From NCBI RefSeq assembly GCF_000621325.1, contig NZ_JHYQ01000008.1:80092-144091 (forward strand): a stretch of 64,000 bases of DNA. The letters run 5' to 3'. The DNA comes from Thiothrix lacustris DSM 21227 (lineage in GTDB: Bacteria; Pseudomonadota; Gammaproteobacteria; Thiotrichales; Thiotrichaceae). Under the pieces are notes generated by a model. The model made no database searches and was not told the origin of the DNA. It saw nothing but the letters and a program-made list of their open reading frames with translations. Below, in pieces: positions 55,191-64,000 of this stretch (position 1 is its first letter; every line of letters starts with the position of its first letter). The position numbers and the translations under genes are program-made.

Positions 55191-56179
55191 TGGCGAATAT
55201 GACGAACAAGAAAGCCGCTCCTAAACGTAACGCAGCCTCTTCTTCTAACCCCTTCAGCACCTGGTGGAATCAGCAATCGGGTGCTATTAAGTTCAGCATG
55301 GAACGCCTGTGGTTCAACCCTGTATCCACGTGGATCACCTTGGCGGCGATTGCAATTGCCTTATCTTTGCCGACTAGTTTGCACTTGCTGCTGAAAAATA
55401 TGCAGACGTTGACCGCAGATAACCGGGAAATCCCCACCATTACCCTGTTTCTGAAACAATCTGTCACCGAGCAGCAGGCCAAAGACCGAGCCGAATTACT
55501 GTCTGAGCTGCCGGAAATTGACAATGTACGGGTTGTAACACGTGATGAAGCATTGGCTGATTTCCGTAAAATAACGGGCTTCGCACAAACATTAGAAACG
55601 TTGGATGAAAATCCCTTACCACATGTTTTAATTCTCACGCCGCGTTTAAGTTTACTCAGTAATTTGGATATGGATATCGACAGCTTATCCAAAAAACTTA
55701 AAACATATCCTGAAGTCGATGATTTACAAATTGACGTTGAATGGGTACAACGACTGCGCGGTATTCTAAGAATTGCCGAACGTATTGTGTTAGTCGTATC
55801 AATACTGCTGGGCATGACCGTATTATTAGTGGTTGGCAACACCATTCGCCTCGACATTGAAAACCGTAAAGAAGAAATCCGCGTCACTCAATTACTCGGT
55901 GCAACCAATGCCTATATTCGCCGCCCCTTTATCTATAATGGTATTTGGCTAGGCTTATTTGGTGGCGTGTTAAGCCTAGTCATCGTCCATATTGCCTTGT
56001 TATTTTTGATTGAGCCTGTCACAAAACTGGCCAGTCTTTACGGTAGTACCTTCATTCTCAGCGGCATTGATGTCCTCATGACGTTAAAAATACTGCTGGC
56101 CAGTAGTGTCCTTGGCATCATTGGCTCATGGATAGCTGTTGGACGTTACTTGTGGCAGGATGATAGCATCATTAGATGA
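55190..56179 (+). CDS. ftsX: Cell-division permease-like protein FtsX
   Basis: A 329-residue inner-membrane protein with a cytosolic N-terminal tail, a first helix, a periplasmic domain of about 110 residues and three C-terminal helices containing the FtsX pattern ENRKEEIRVTQLLGATNAYI. With FtsE it transmits ATP-driven changes to amidase activators such as EnvC (family knowledge). Confidence 0.95.
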   Translation: MANMTNKKAAPKRNAASSSNPFSTWWNQQSGAIKFSMERLWFNPVSTWITLAAIAIALSLPTSLHLLLKNMQTLTADNREIPTITLFLKQSVTEQQAKDRAELLSELPEIDNVRVVTRDEALADFRKITGFAQTLETLDENPLPHVLILTPRLSLLSNLDMDIDSLSKKLKTYPEVDDLQIDVEWVQRLRGILRIAERIVLVVSILLGMTVLLVVGNTIRLDIENRKEEIRVTQLLGATNAYIRRPFIYNGIWLGLFGGVLSLVIVHIALLFLIEPVTKLASLYGSTFILSGIDVLMTLKILLASSVLGIIGSWIAVGRYLWQDDSIIR

Positions 56180-56272
56180 AAACACTCATTTAATGGCGAA
56201 TTATCAAACAGATAAGAATCATTAAAGCAGATTGATTTTTATGCTACCCTGTATTAGATTACCTGTTTTCGA

Positions 56273-56509
56273 GTGCCAGGGGCTTTCAGCATGTTAAATA
56301 CTTCTAAAGCGTTGATGGTAACAGCACCACCACGCCCTTTTTCTAATGTCCACCAATTTGATTGGCTTAAACAAAGTCGGATAGGTTGTCCTGCTTGCCG
56401 CAGCGCCTATGTTCTAGCAATACACCGAACTTGGTATGAAAAATTACTCACTCGCCAACACAAATTTTGGTGTCAGGATTGTGGCGAGAAATTCTGGAAA
56501 AAAGATTAA
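56273..56509 (+). CDS. Small zinc-ribbon protein
   Basis: A roughly 72- to 78-residue protein with one treble-clef or zinc-ribbon motif: CPAC near residue 39 and CQDC near 68, with HRTWYEKLL between. The N-terminus is uncertain, as a Met at residue 7 is also possible. No other domain is visible. A close but frameshifted relative follows 200 bases downstream, so this is a local tandem pair. The function is unknown. Confidence 0.65.
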   Translation: MPGAFSMLNTSKALMVTAPPRPFSNVHQFDWLKQSRIGCPACRSAYVLAIHRTWYEKLLTRQHKFWCQDCGEKFWKKD

Positions 56510-56522
56510 TGCCTTAATATTC

Positions 56523-56556
56523 TTGTCGTAAATGATCAGCAGATCATTTACGACAA
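56523..56556. repeat. Perfect 15-base inverted repeat
   Basis: TTGTCGTAAATGATC and its exact complement separated by AGCA, 13 bases after the small zinc-ribbon gene. No strong T-tract follows, so it may be a weak terminator, an RNA hairpin or a protein-binding site. Confidence 0.7.
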
Positions 56557-56710
56557 ATTTCAACGTCTTTTTCATTAAAAAAACGCAATGTCATTTTTAT
56601 AGAAAACAGAGAAAAAGACGCGTAGAGTGTAACTTCATTATGACAATCATAATTATACCCTTACAAGCATAACTAAGCCCACACCAACCTTTATGGAGGA
56701 ATGCACAGTT

Positions 56711-56900
56711 ATGAACTCGGCTAAAACCCCAAGTAAACCAACACAACTCCCCGAAATGCCCTCAATGCGGCAGCACCTTTATCTTACGTGCCAGACGCAC
56801 TTGGTATAACAAGTTATTCTCACCCCAGAAACTACGTTTTCGTTGCCATGATTGTGGACACTACACATGGAATATAGAAGAGAAAACTCCGCTCAATTGA
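56711..56900 (+). pseudogene. Frameshifted small zinc-ribbon gene
   Basis: A GGAGGA site precedes ATG 56711, but that frame stops after 32 codons. In the +1 frame the sequence continues as KCPQCGSTFILRARRTWYNK, then LFSPQKLRFRCHDCGHYTWN, and ends at 56900. This matches the upstream zinc-ribbon protein (CPAC, RTWYEKLL, CQDC). No start codon exists in that frame. The two frames meet around a CCCC run (56749-56752), where loss of one C would restore a single protein. Either a decayed gene, a sequence error, or less likely a +1 recoding site. Confidence 0.7.
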
Positions 56901-58605
56901 ACAGCAAGCGTGGCACGGCTGACAACAATTTCTGCGTGTAATCTTCTTGCGGATTACCACACACCTCAGCGGTAGCCCCTCGTTCCACGATTTTGCCTTT
57001 GTACATCACCATCGTTTGGTCGCTGAGGTATTCCACCACTCCGATATTGTGCGTGATAAATAATAGCGTCAGGTTGTGTTCGTCACGAATTTTCAGCAGT
57101 AATTGCAAGATTTCGGCCTGTACCGACACATCCAGCGCACTGGTGATTTCATCGCAAACGATGAATTCAGGGTTCAAAACCAAAGCGCGTGCCAAACCAA
57201 TACGCTGGCGTTGCCCACCGGAAAATTCGTGCGGGTAACGCCACAGCGCATCCCGTGGAAGCTGCATATCGTCCAGAATCTGCGCAGCACGTTCGATGCG
57301 CTCCTCCTGATTTACGCCAATACCGTGTGCCTTGAGCGGCTCGGTCAGAGTGGTTTCCACCAGCAAACGCGGGTTAAGCGACGATTGCGGGTCCTGAAAA
57401 GCAATCTGCATTTTCGGGCGCAACGGGCGCAATTCCCGCGCCGACAAGCCGGTCAGCTCCTGCCCGTGCAACTGAATACTGCCAGACGTTGGCTTTTCCA
57501 GTTGCAAAACAGCTCGCCCCAGCGTGGTCTTGCCACAACCGGACTCCCCCACCAATGCCACGATCTGGCCTTTGGGAATATCCAGCGACACATCATCCAC
57601 CGCCCTCACATGATCGACCGTGCGGCGGAGCAGACCTTTTTTGATGGGAAACCAAACGTTGAGATTACGAATAGAAAGGAGAGCAGGCGAAGAAACCCCT
57701 CCTAACCTCCCCTTATCAGGGGAGGAATAAGAACTCGTACCATCACCTCTTGCTCCCTTCCCTGATAAGGGGAGGGCTGGGGAGGGGTTTCTCCCTCCGG
57801 GATTTCTCACCAAATTCTCCGGCACTGCCGCCAGCAATTGCTGCGTATAAGCATGTTGTGGATGCCGCAACACCTGCGCGGTACTGCCCACCTCCACCAG
57901 CTTACCCTGCTGCATCACCCCAACCTGTTGCGCCATTTGCGCCACTACCCCAAAATCGTGGGTAATGAACAGCGTGCTCATGCCAGTATCGTCCTGCAAT
58001 TGACGCAGCAAACGCAAGATTTCTGCCTGTACCGTCACATCCAGCGCCGTGGTTGGCTCGTCAGCAATCAGCAAGTCCGGCTCACAAGCCAGCGCCATCG
58101 CAATCATTACCCGCTGCCGTTGCCCACCCGATAACTGGTGTGGATAATCGCGAAAACGTTCCCGTGCCTTAGGGATTTGCACCTGTTCCAACGCCAATAA
58201 TGCCCGTTCCAGCGCCTCTTCATCGCTCATGGTCGGGTGGTGCAATTGCAGGGCTTCGGTAATCTGTTCCCCCACCGAAAATACCGGATTCAGCGAGGTC
58301 ATCGGTTCCTGAAAGATCATCGCTATTTGCGAACCACGAATGCCGCGCAACGCATCTTCCGGCAGTTTGAGTATATCTTGCCCGTTAAACAGGATTTCAC
58401 CGCCCGGATGCGAGGCAATGCCCTGCGGCAATAAGCGGATCACGGATAGCGCCGAAATCGACTTGCCACTGCCCGATTCGCCCACCAGACAAAAGGTTTC
58501 ACCCTTGGGAATACTGAAACTGACATCATCGACCGCTTTCACGGTACGCCCGCCACTGTTCAAGTAAGTGCGCAGGTTCCTGACTTCCAGCAATGGCTGA
58601 CTCAT
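56893..58605 (-). CDS. yejF: Fused peptide ABC transporter ATPase (YejF/DppD-DppF type)
   Basis: A 570-residue protein with two ABC domains in one chain, as in YejF. Walker A motifs are GESGSGKS and GESGCGKT, signatures [14 protein letters not shown] and [14 protein letters not shown]. The linker (about residues 272-305) is enlarged by an in-frame palindromic repeat. The two permease genes lie upstream in the same operon, so this is a peptide or microcin-type importer. No substrate-binding protein gene is adjacent. The 3' end overlaps the frameshifted zinc-ribbon gene by eight bases. Confidence 0.9.
   Translation of the reverse strand: MSQPLLEVRNLRTYLNSGGRTVKAVDDVSFSIPKGETFCLVGESGSGKSISALSVIRLLPQGIASHPGGEILFNGQDILKLPEDALRGIRGSQIAMIFQEPMTSLNPVFSVGEQITEALQLHHPTMSDEEALERALLALEQVQIPKARERFRDYPHQLSGGQRQRVMIAMALACEPDLLIADEPTTALDVTVQAEILRLLRQLQDDTGMSTLFITHDFGVVAQMAQQVGVMQQGKLVEVGSTAQVLRHPQHAYTQQLLAAVPENLVRNPGGRNPSPALPLSGKGARGDGTSSYSSPDKGRLGGVSSPALLSIRNLNVWFPIKKGLLRRTVDHVRAVDDVSLDIPKGQIVALVGESGCGKTTLGRAVLQLEKPTSGSIQLHGQELTGLSARELRPLRPKMQIAFQDPQSSLNPRLLVETTLTEPLKAHGIGVNQEERIERAAQILDDMQLPRDALWRYPHEFSGGQRQRIGLARALVLNPEFIVCDEITSALDVSVQAEILQLLLKIRDEHNLTLLFITHNIGVVEYLSDQTMVMYKGKIVERGATAEVCGNPQEDYTQKLLSAVPRLLFN
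57691..57792. repeat. Palindromic interspersed repeat inserted in frame in yejF
   Basis: Outer arms of about 35-40 bases starting AGAAACCCCTCC and ending GGAGGGGTTTCT, each carrying CTCCCCTTATCAGGG or its complement, fold back around a short unique centre. The total is about 102 bases, 34 codons, with no stop in the yejF frame. The layout is that of small palindromic or MITE-like elements common in bacterial intergenic DNA. No transposase is nearby. Confidence 0.82.
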
Positions 58606-59795
58606 GAGCCTACCCCCGCATTGCGTGACAGTTTCGGGTCAATCGCATCCCGGAAGGCTTCGCCGATCAGGTTGTAGGCAAACACCGTGAAGAAAATCGC
58701 ACCGCCGGGAAATGCCGCCATCCACCAGTTGAAGGTGGAGGATTTCACCGCCTGATCCAGCATTTGCCCCCACGACGGCTCACCCACCAGACCGAGGCCG
58801 AGGAAACTCAGCGTCGCTTCCGCCAAAATCGCCGAAGCTACCCCGAAACTGGCCGCCACCAGCAAGGGCGCAACCCCGTTCGGCAGCATGTGACGGAACA
58901 GAATCGACGACAACGGCAAACCGCTCGCCACCGCCGCCTGCACAAACTCTTGCTTGCGCAACTTAAGGAATTCCGCCCGGATATACCGCGCATACCCCGA
59001 CCAACTGGTGACACCGATAATGATCATCATCATGTACAAACTGCGACCGAAAAACGCCACGAAGGTCAGCAGCAAAAACAGCGTCGGGATCGCCTCGAAA
59101 ATTTCCACCAAGCGCATTCCGATCATATCCACCACACCGGAAAAATACCCCATCAGCCCGCCCAGCACTACGCCGATCACCATGGAAATACTGGTCGCAA
59201 TCAACCCAATGCTCAGCGCAATACGCGAAGCATGAATCATGCGGCTAAACACATCCGCACCATTTTCCTCCGTACCCATCAGGTGAAAGCGCCCATCCGT
59301 AGCCTTGAGCGGCTGCTCCAGCCCGTGTTCCGGGTAATCACGCAGGTAATCGGTCGGCGCATACGGCACGGGTGGCATCATGCGCCAATCCGCCTCGGTA
59401 TACACCGGGGTGCGGAAGTCATCATAAATTTTCACCGCCGGTGGCTTCACCAGCAGATTCGCCAAGACGGCAGCAACGAGCGTTCCTGCCAGAAACAGCA
59501 ACACCCGTTTACCCCCACTCAAGCGCAGCCATGCTAGCACCACAACCAGGGCAAACACCGCCAATACGAACACATCTTCGACCGTCAGGTATTCCAACAC
59601 AGGCGCAGAAATGTGCCCGCCCTTACTCATCAGTAATGGCATCGAATTAGCTAAAAACGGCGCGAACACTCCCATGAAGACCAGCAGCCCCACCCACGCG
59701 AAGCCAAGTTTCACCCCAATACGCGGCCAAATGGCTCGCCAGACACGCCGGAAAAACGTTTCGCGGCTGACTGTGTGTGCCGTCATATCAGTCAT
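58602..59795 (-). CDS. yejE: Peptide ABC transporter permease (YejE/DppC type)
   Basis: A 397-residue inner-membrane permease. One N-terminal helix and two further hydrophobic stretches precede a BPD permease core with LSIGLIATSISMVIGVVLGG and the EAA-like loop VQAAVASGLPLSSILFRHMLPN. The N-terminal 140-residue extension with extra helices is longer than in E. coli YejE (341). It overlaps the yejF start by four bases and the upstream permease stop by eight. Confidence 0.9.
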   Translation of the reverse strand: MTDMTAHTVSRETFFRRVWRAIWPRIGVKLGFAWVGLLVFMGVFAPFLANSMPLLMSKGGHISAPVLEYLTVEDVFVLAVFALVVVLAWLRLSGGKRVLLFLAGTLVAAVLANLLVKPPAVKIYDDFRTPVYTEADWRMMPPVPYAPTDYLRDYPEHGLEQPLKATDGRFHLMGTEENGADVFSRMIHASRIALSIGLIATSISMVIGVVLGGLMGYFSGVVDMIGMRLVEIFEAIPTLFLLLTFVAFFGRSLYMMMIIIGVTSWSGYARYIRAEFLKLRKQEFVQAAVASGLPLSSILFRHMLPNGVAPLLVAASFGVASAILAEATLSFLGLGLVGEPSWGQMLDQAVKSSTFNWWMAAFPGGAIFFTVFAYNLIGEAFRDAIDPKLSRNAGVGS

Positions 59796-60864
59796 ACGTC
59801 ACCCTTGGGTCTACCAGCGTGTAACAGAAATCCGCAATCAGATAACCAATCAGAGTCAAAAAACCGCTGATCCAGGTAATCGACAGCACTAGCTCACGGT
59901 CACGGCCTTTCACCGCCTCCACTGCCAATTGCCCCATACCATTGATACTAAAAATATTTTCCACAATCAGCGAACCTGCCAACAAGCTGGGTAGCAATCC
60001 AGCAGACACGGTAATCAGTGGCAACAAGCTGTTACGGAACACGTGTTTCCACAACACATCCTCTTCCGCCAAGCCTTTGGCACGGGCAGTACGCGCATAA
60101 TCGGCTTGCAGGTTTTCCAGCACCGAAGTACGCGTCAACTTCGCCAAGCCCGCAAACCCAGCGTAAGACAGGCAAATCACCGGCAATACCAAATGCCACA
60201 CCCGGTCAAGCAAGTAGCCGGGAACCCATGCCCCCGCCAGCATATGTGGCAGGAAGGGCATATCCTGCGCCTCGCGGCTGCTAATCCCCGCCGTCGGAAA
60301 CCATTGCCAATACTGGGTATTCGCGAAAAAACCCAGCAGCAACACCCCCGCCAACATGGTCGGAATCGACCACAGCGCCAGCATCGACACACTCGAAATC
60401 GTATCGAAACGCCCACCCCTATCCGTCGCCGCTTTCACACCGACCACAATCGCAATCACGTAAATCAGTGGCAAGGTAACCAGATTAAGTAATAAAGTGA
60501 TGGGAATGCGTTCGGCAAGGATTTCGCTGACAGGCCGCCCATACATCAGGCTATCGCCCAAATCCATGCCCTTGGTGAAGGAAAAGCCGGTGTATTTCCC
60601 CGCCTTATCCTGCGTAAGGCCGACGGGGGAAACGTTGTTGAGCCAGCGTAAATATTGGAGTGGCGCGGGTTGATCGAGGCCGTAGCGCTTGTTGTAATAA
60701 GCCGTCAGCGCCTGCTTTTCGGCGGGTTTCATGTTCGCGCCACCGACCAACGATTGCGCCGTCAAGCCACCGGGAGCCAATGCCATGACAGTGAACACGA
60801 CAATAGTAATCCCCAGCAAAGTGGGGATCATCAACAACAGACGCCGCAGCAGGTAGGTTAACAA
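59788..60864 (-). CDS. yejB: Peptide ABC transporter permease (YejB/DppB type)
   Basis: A 358-residue inner-membrane permease beginning LTYLLRRLLLMIPTLLGIT, typical of DppB/YejB proteins. The EAA loop is ARAKGLAEEDVLWKHVFRNS and the C-terminal helices carry SLIVENIFSINGMGQL. It is the first gene of the three-gene operon. A binding protein (YejA) is missing here and must be encoded elsewhere or be absent. Confidence 0.9.
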   Translation of the reverse strand: MLTYLLRRLLLMIPTLLGITIVVFTVMALAPGGLTAQSLVGGANMKPAEKQALTAYYNKRYGLDQPAPLQYLRWLNNVSPVGLTQDKAGKYTGFSFTKGMDLGDSLMYGRPVSEILAERIPITLLLNLVTLPLIYVIAIVVGVKAATDRGGRFDTISSVSMLALWSIPTMLAGVLLLGFFANTQYWQWFPTAGISSREAQDMPFLPHMLAGAWVPGYLLDRVWHLVLPVICLSYAGFAGLAKLTRTSVLENLQADYARTARAKGLAEEDVLWKHVFRNSLLPLITVSAGLLPSLLAGSLIVENIFSINGMGQLAVEAVKGRDRELVLSITWISGFLTLIGYLIADFCYTLVDPRVTYD

Positions 60865-60927
60865 GTGCTTATATCCTGACTGGAAGGTGGAGAAGCCAGA
60901 TTACACAAGCTCTCCACCCTCGTCCAG

Positions 60928-63900
60928 TTAAGGCGTATAGGCCGGGCAAACCCCATTGACCAGCGTGCGCTGATTTGTCCAATACACATTGGGTAAAGGT
61001 GAGGGGGTAGTACGCACCACAGGTGCACTACTTAAACAATTATTCGCCGCCTGCAAATAACTCAAGCCACTCAAACGCGGTAAAGCAATATTACTTAACC
61101 TGTTCTTCTCCACTGACAATTCTGCTAACGATGGCATTGGCAACGCTGCTGGCAGCGCGGGCGACAATCCTGTAAGGCTCGTAATATTGTTATTATCCAA
61201 CCCCAAGGTACTCATGCTACGCAGATTCAGGAGCGGATCAATACTCGTAATCTGATTATTACGCAACATTAGGTAATTGAGATTACGGAGTTTGGGATTA
61301 GCCGCTGTACCCAATAATGCTACCAAATCATCATTATCCAATGCGGCATCATCCAGGAATAACATAATCAACGATGGTAGATTATTACTTAACATCGTTA
61401 GATCGGATAAGTCCAACGGATTTCCACTCAGATTCAAACGAATCAGGTGCGGGAAATTAGTCGCATTCAGCAAGCTGATATCACTCAACTGATTATTATT
61501 CAGTACCAGTGTATCCAAATTGGGGAAGTAAAAAGATAAAGCACTAATATCTTCAAGATTTTTACCCACACAATCCAGACGCGTTAATGCCTGCAATTCT
61601 GCATCACTCGGAATACTGCCCGTAAAACAACTCCCCAATAACGGATCAATCACACGAATCTGTACTGTTACCACCTGTGATTTTTCACCATTACTGTCCG
61701 TGGCCGAGAAAGTAAAGTAACCACCACTTCCCAAGTACGTGCTATTGGGCACAAAACGTACTTCATTCGGTGTCACTATGCCAACCGTTGCCACCGCACC
61801 ATTAGCCTTTTTCAATACACCACCCACAACGGCTATGCTTTCCAAGCGATAGGTCAAGGCATCATCATTCGGATCCAGTGCATCTAATTGAATGGTCGTT
61901 GCCGTTCCCTTATAGATTTCGGAAGTCTTTCCATAAGCCACGGGTGCCGAGCCACCACAACGCGCGGGTTTGAATTGCCACGGTATTCCATACGCTTTAA
62001 TACGGGTTGGGAATGTCACACTAGCCACGCAGTTGTCCTCTAACAACATACTGTAACTATTACTCATGGTGCTGAGTGGCATCACGTCATCATCTAATAA
62101 AAGATTACCTTCCAAACGCAATAGGCCATTCAACGCTGACATATTAGGAACCCCAGCCGCGCTCACCAGCTGGTTATGTTCCAAATCCAACGTTTTCAAC
62201 ATAGTCATGCCAGAAAGCGCATTAACATTCTCAAGGTTGTTGTATTCCAACCCTAAACGCGTCAGGTTAGTGAGATTACTCAACGGTGAAGCACTGGTAA
62301 TCTGGTTGAATCCCAGCTCCAACGTTTGCAGATTGCTCAAACCCGACAATGGCATTGCATCAGCCAACGCATTGCCCCGTAAGAATAAGTACTGCAATGT
62401 TGTTAGGCCACCGAGTTCGCTGACGCTGGCCAAGTTATTAGCATCTAGAACCAATACCTGAAGCGCGGACAGACTCGATAAAGCACCTACTGAACTGATC
62501 TGGTTGTAACCCAACCCCAGATGGGTCAAGTTAGTCAAGCCAGAGAGAGCGGCGCTACTGCTAATTTGATTGTCATCCAAATACAATTTAGTCAGCGTGG
62601 TCTTACCTGCCAGAGGGCTTATCACGCTCAACTTATTGGCATCCAGATACAGTTCTTGCAAGCTATTCATGCCTAAAAGTGCTGATATATCACTGATTTC
62701 GTTAAAGCCAAGGTTCAAATATTGCAACTGTTTCATACCTGCAAGACTACTGATACTAGCAATATCATTAAATTGCAGATTCAACTGAGTCAACTTGGTA
62801 AGACTAGCAAGAGCGCTAATATCCACTAATTTGGTGTGAGACAAATCGACAGTTCGCAGATTAGGCAATTGCGCCAGCTGTGACAGATCAGCCGTGGAAA
62901 GATCGATACCGTCACAAGTAAATGTTGTGAGAGCCAGCAATGCAGCATCACTGGGAACACTATCACCAAAACACTTACGCAGATTGATGTCAGTAAATGA
63001 AAGACCTCTCACCATAAGACTCACTGTGTCAGTAGCTATTCCCCCTTTACCATCATTCACCTCCAACGTGTAGGTTTGATCAGCGGCAACACTAGGCGTC
63101 GTAAAGGTATAGCTGGCGCTGGTTGCTTTAACCATTGTGCCTTGTAACCAGCGGTAGCTTAGTGTGTCATTATCCAAATCATTACCACTACCTAGCAGGG
63201 TGACAGAGGTATTGGTCGGAACAAAGAGATCTGATCCAGCATTAGCTGTAGGCCGATTATTGGCTGTCGACACCACCGAAATACTAATCTTCGCGGCTGG
63301 CGTGGAGGTCAAGGAAGCATCTTTCACATTGAACATAATGGCATCAGTGGTGACACCTGCTTTGGGGGTATATTCCAATGTATTGACGCCAGCCACCGTA
63401 CCAAACCCTGTCGGCAATTTTACCGTTCCTAAGGCAGCAGGTGTGCTCAATAAGTATGTTAACAGATCGCCATCCACATCTGTTCCCTGAAGCGTGATCG
63501 TTGTTGTGCCAGTCGCTGCAACAAAAACACGCTGTGCTTCAGCGACGGGTCTATCATTCACGGGGGTGATGGTCAGGCTGACGGTTGCCGGGGCTGATGT
63601 TAAGTTAGTTGTGTCTTTCGCGGTAAAGGTGAAGCTATCCGTACCAACATAGTTGAGAGCGGGTTTATAGACTACTGTCGCGCCACTGAGTGAAACGATG
63701 GTGCCATGCGCTGGTGGTGTGGCGATTGCGTAGGTAAAACTGGTGCTATCCACGTCCAACGCTGTCAGCACGATGCTTTTAGCCGCTATATCTTCCGTCA
63801 TGCTGACCGCTTGCGCTTGTGCCACCGGGGAATCCGCGACGGCTTGCACCACGATACTCACCGTTACCGCCGTTGATACTAAATTGGCACTGTCTTTGAC

Positions 63901-64000
63901 GGTAAACGTAAACGAGGCATTTCCACTGAAATTGGCTTTCGGGGTGTACAGGTAAGTATTGGATTTGCCCGCAACCGCCACCAAGGTACCGTTTAACGCG
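60928..64000 (-). CDS. Large repeat protein: cadherin/Ig-like plus internalin-like LRRs (partial)
   Basis: The C-terminal 1,023 residues or so of a bigger protein; its start lies beyond the right edge. First come several Big_9/cadherin-like repeats (pattern YTPKANFSGNASFTFTVKD, often ending in TP-VND). A PKD-like module (ADQTYTLEVNDGKGG) follows. Then about twelve 22-residue leucine-rich repeats of internalin type (for example NLTHLGLGYNQISSVGALSS), another cadherin-like module, and a second LRR block of about six repeats. Cysteine pairs close the LRR blocks. No C-terminal anchor is seen. It is probably secreted or surface-exposed and used in adhesion. The yej operon follows 63 bases downstream on the same strand. 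Confidence 0.85.
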   Translation of the reverse strand, partial: ALNGTLVAVAGKSNTYLYTPKANFSGNASFTFTVKDSANLVSTAVTVSIVVQAVADSPVAQAQAVSMTEDIAAKSIVLTALDVDSTSFTYAIATPPAHGTIVSLSGATVVYKPALNYVGTDSFTFTAKDTTNLTSAPATVSLTITPVNDRPVAEAQRVFVAATGTTTITLQGTDVDGDLLTYLLSTPAALGTVKLPTGFGTVAGVNTLEYTPKAGVTTDAIMFNVKDASLTSTPAAKISISVVSTANNRPTANAGSDLFVPTNTSVTLLGSGNDLDNDTLSYRWLQGTMVKATSASYTFTTPSVAADQTYTLEVNDGKGGIATDTVSLMVRGLSFTDINLRKCFGDSVPSDAALLALTTFTCDGIDLSTADLSQLAQLPNLRTVDLSHTKLVDISALASLTKLTQLNLQFNDIASISSLAGMKQLQYLNLGFNEISDISALLGMNSLQELYLDANKLSVISPLAGKTTLTKLYLDDNQISSSAALSGLTNLTHLGLGYNQISSVGALSSLSALQVLVLDANNLASVSELGGLTTLQYLFLRGNALADAMPLSGLSNLQTLELGFNQITSASPLSNLTNLTRLGLEYNNLENVNALSGMTMLKTLDLEHNQLVSAAGVPNMSALNGLLRLEGNLLLDDDVMPLSTMSNSYSMLLEDNCVASVTFPTRIKAYGIPWQFKPARCGGSAPVAYGKTSEIYKGTATTIQLDALDPNDDALTYRLESIAVVGGVLKKANGAVATVGIVTPNEVRFVPNSTYLGSGGYFTFSATDSNGEKSQVVTVQIRVIDPLLGSCFTGSIPSDAELQALTRLDCVGKNLEDISALSFYFPNLDTLVLNNNQLSDISLLNATNFPHLIRLNLSGNPLDLSDLTMLSNNLPSLIMLFLDDAALDNDDLVALLGTAANPKLRNLNYLMLRNNQITSIDPLLNLRSMSTLGLDNNNITSLTGLSPALPAALPMPSLAELSVEKNRLSNIALPRLSGLSYLQAANNCLSSAPVVRTTPSPLPNVYWTNQRTLVNGVCPAYTP

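Noticed and set aside
57691..57792. Insertion sequence ends
   Set aside because: The inverted repeats enclose only about 25 bases and no transposase; it is a small palindromic element.
61000..62900. Regular repeats resembling a CRISPR or tandem array
   Set aside because: The periodicity is 66 bases and corresponds to 22-residue leucine-rich repeats in one open frame.

Overview
The window looks like chromosomal DNA of a gammaproteobacterium. The evidence is a Gram-negative envelope gene set (pqi lipid-transport operon, ftsY divergent from M16 peptidases, ftsE-ftsX, rsmD, ABC-F protein of the YheS type), moderate base composition and compact operons. A sucrose-synthesis locus of the type found in methylotrophs and sulfur bacteria, together with the overall gene style, makes a Thiothrix-like (Thiotrichales) organism my best guess. 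That is an inference; there is no rRNA or tRNA gene to confirm it. No insertion sequence, prophage, CRISPR array or RNA gene was seen.

Layout. 1-6260: a dicarboxylate/amino-acid symporter, then sucrose-phosphate synthase and sucrose-phosphate phosphatase (overlapping stop/start), a small lipoprotein trypsin-like protease and a PfkB fructokinase. Amylosucrase, the matching sucrose-using enzyme, lies apart at 33958. 6273-10303: a minus-strand operon encoding a GNAT-nitrilase fusion, a RimB-type protease, RimK and an M14-type deacylase/carboxypeptidase, which points to addition and removal of amino-acid tails on a protein. 10387-13430: HxlR regulator divergent from a nitroreductase with a recognisable promoter/operator, an ABM monooxygenase, a haloacid dehalogenase, a small membrane protein and MntP. 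13473-21696: an aspartase fused to a cyclic-nucleotide-binding-like domain, a three-gene ABC/HlyD export set and an SLC13 permease. 21769-27001: a minus-strand run of CorC-like protein, MgtE, MscS channel and PQQ-type sugar dehydrogenase. 27227-38948: an outer-membrane-like protein, split pqiA plus pqiB and pqiC, a second MscS-like protein with an ECF sigma factor and a small membrane protein, amylosucrase, a universal stress protein, a SulP transporter and a small anchored protein.

39063-47376 is the accessory region and the most interesting part. It starts with a HAD-like phosphatase and a zinc-ribbon/kinase-like protein in tandem. Next is a sigma-54 activator with an atypical receiver domain and a GAFTNA loop. 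Convergent with it is a five-gene minus-strand operon: two small acidic proteins with the same head and tail motifs, a gluzincin-like HEVGH metallopeptidase, a 604-residue protein of unknown family and a PLP-dependent enzyme. This operon is preceded by a textbook sigma-54 promoter (TTGGCACG-N4-TTGCA). I propose it as an undescribed, sigma-54-controlled system that makes, processes or delivers the two small proteins.

47434-60864 returns to housekeeping genes: ABC-F, NlpC/P60 lipoprotein, RsmD, an M16 pair, FtsY, FtsE, FtsX, an intact and a frameshifted small zinc-ribbon gene, and a YejBEF-like peptide ABC transporter whose fused ATPase carries an in-frame palindromic repeat. The window ends inside a large secreted or surface protein (60928-64000) that combines cadherin/Ig-like repeats with internalin-like leucine-rich repeats.
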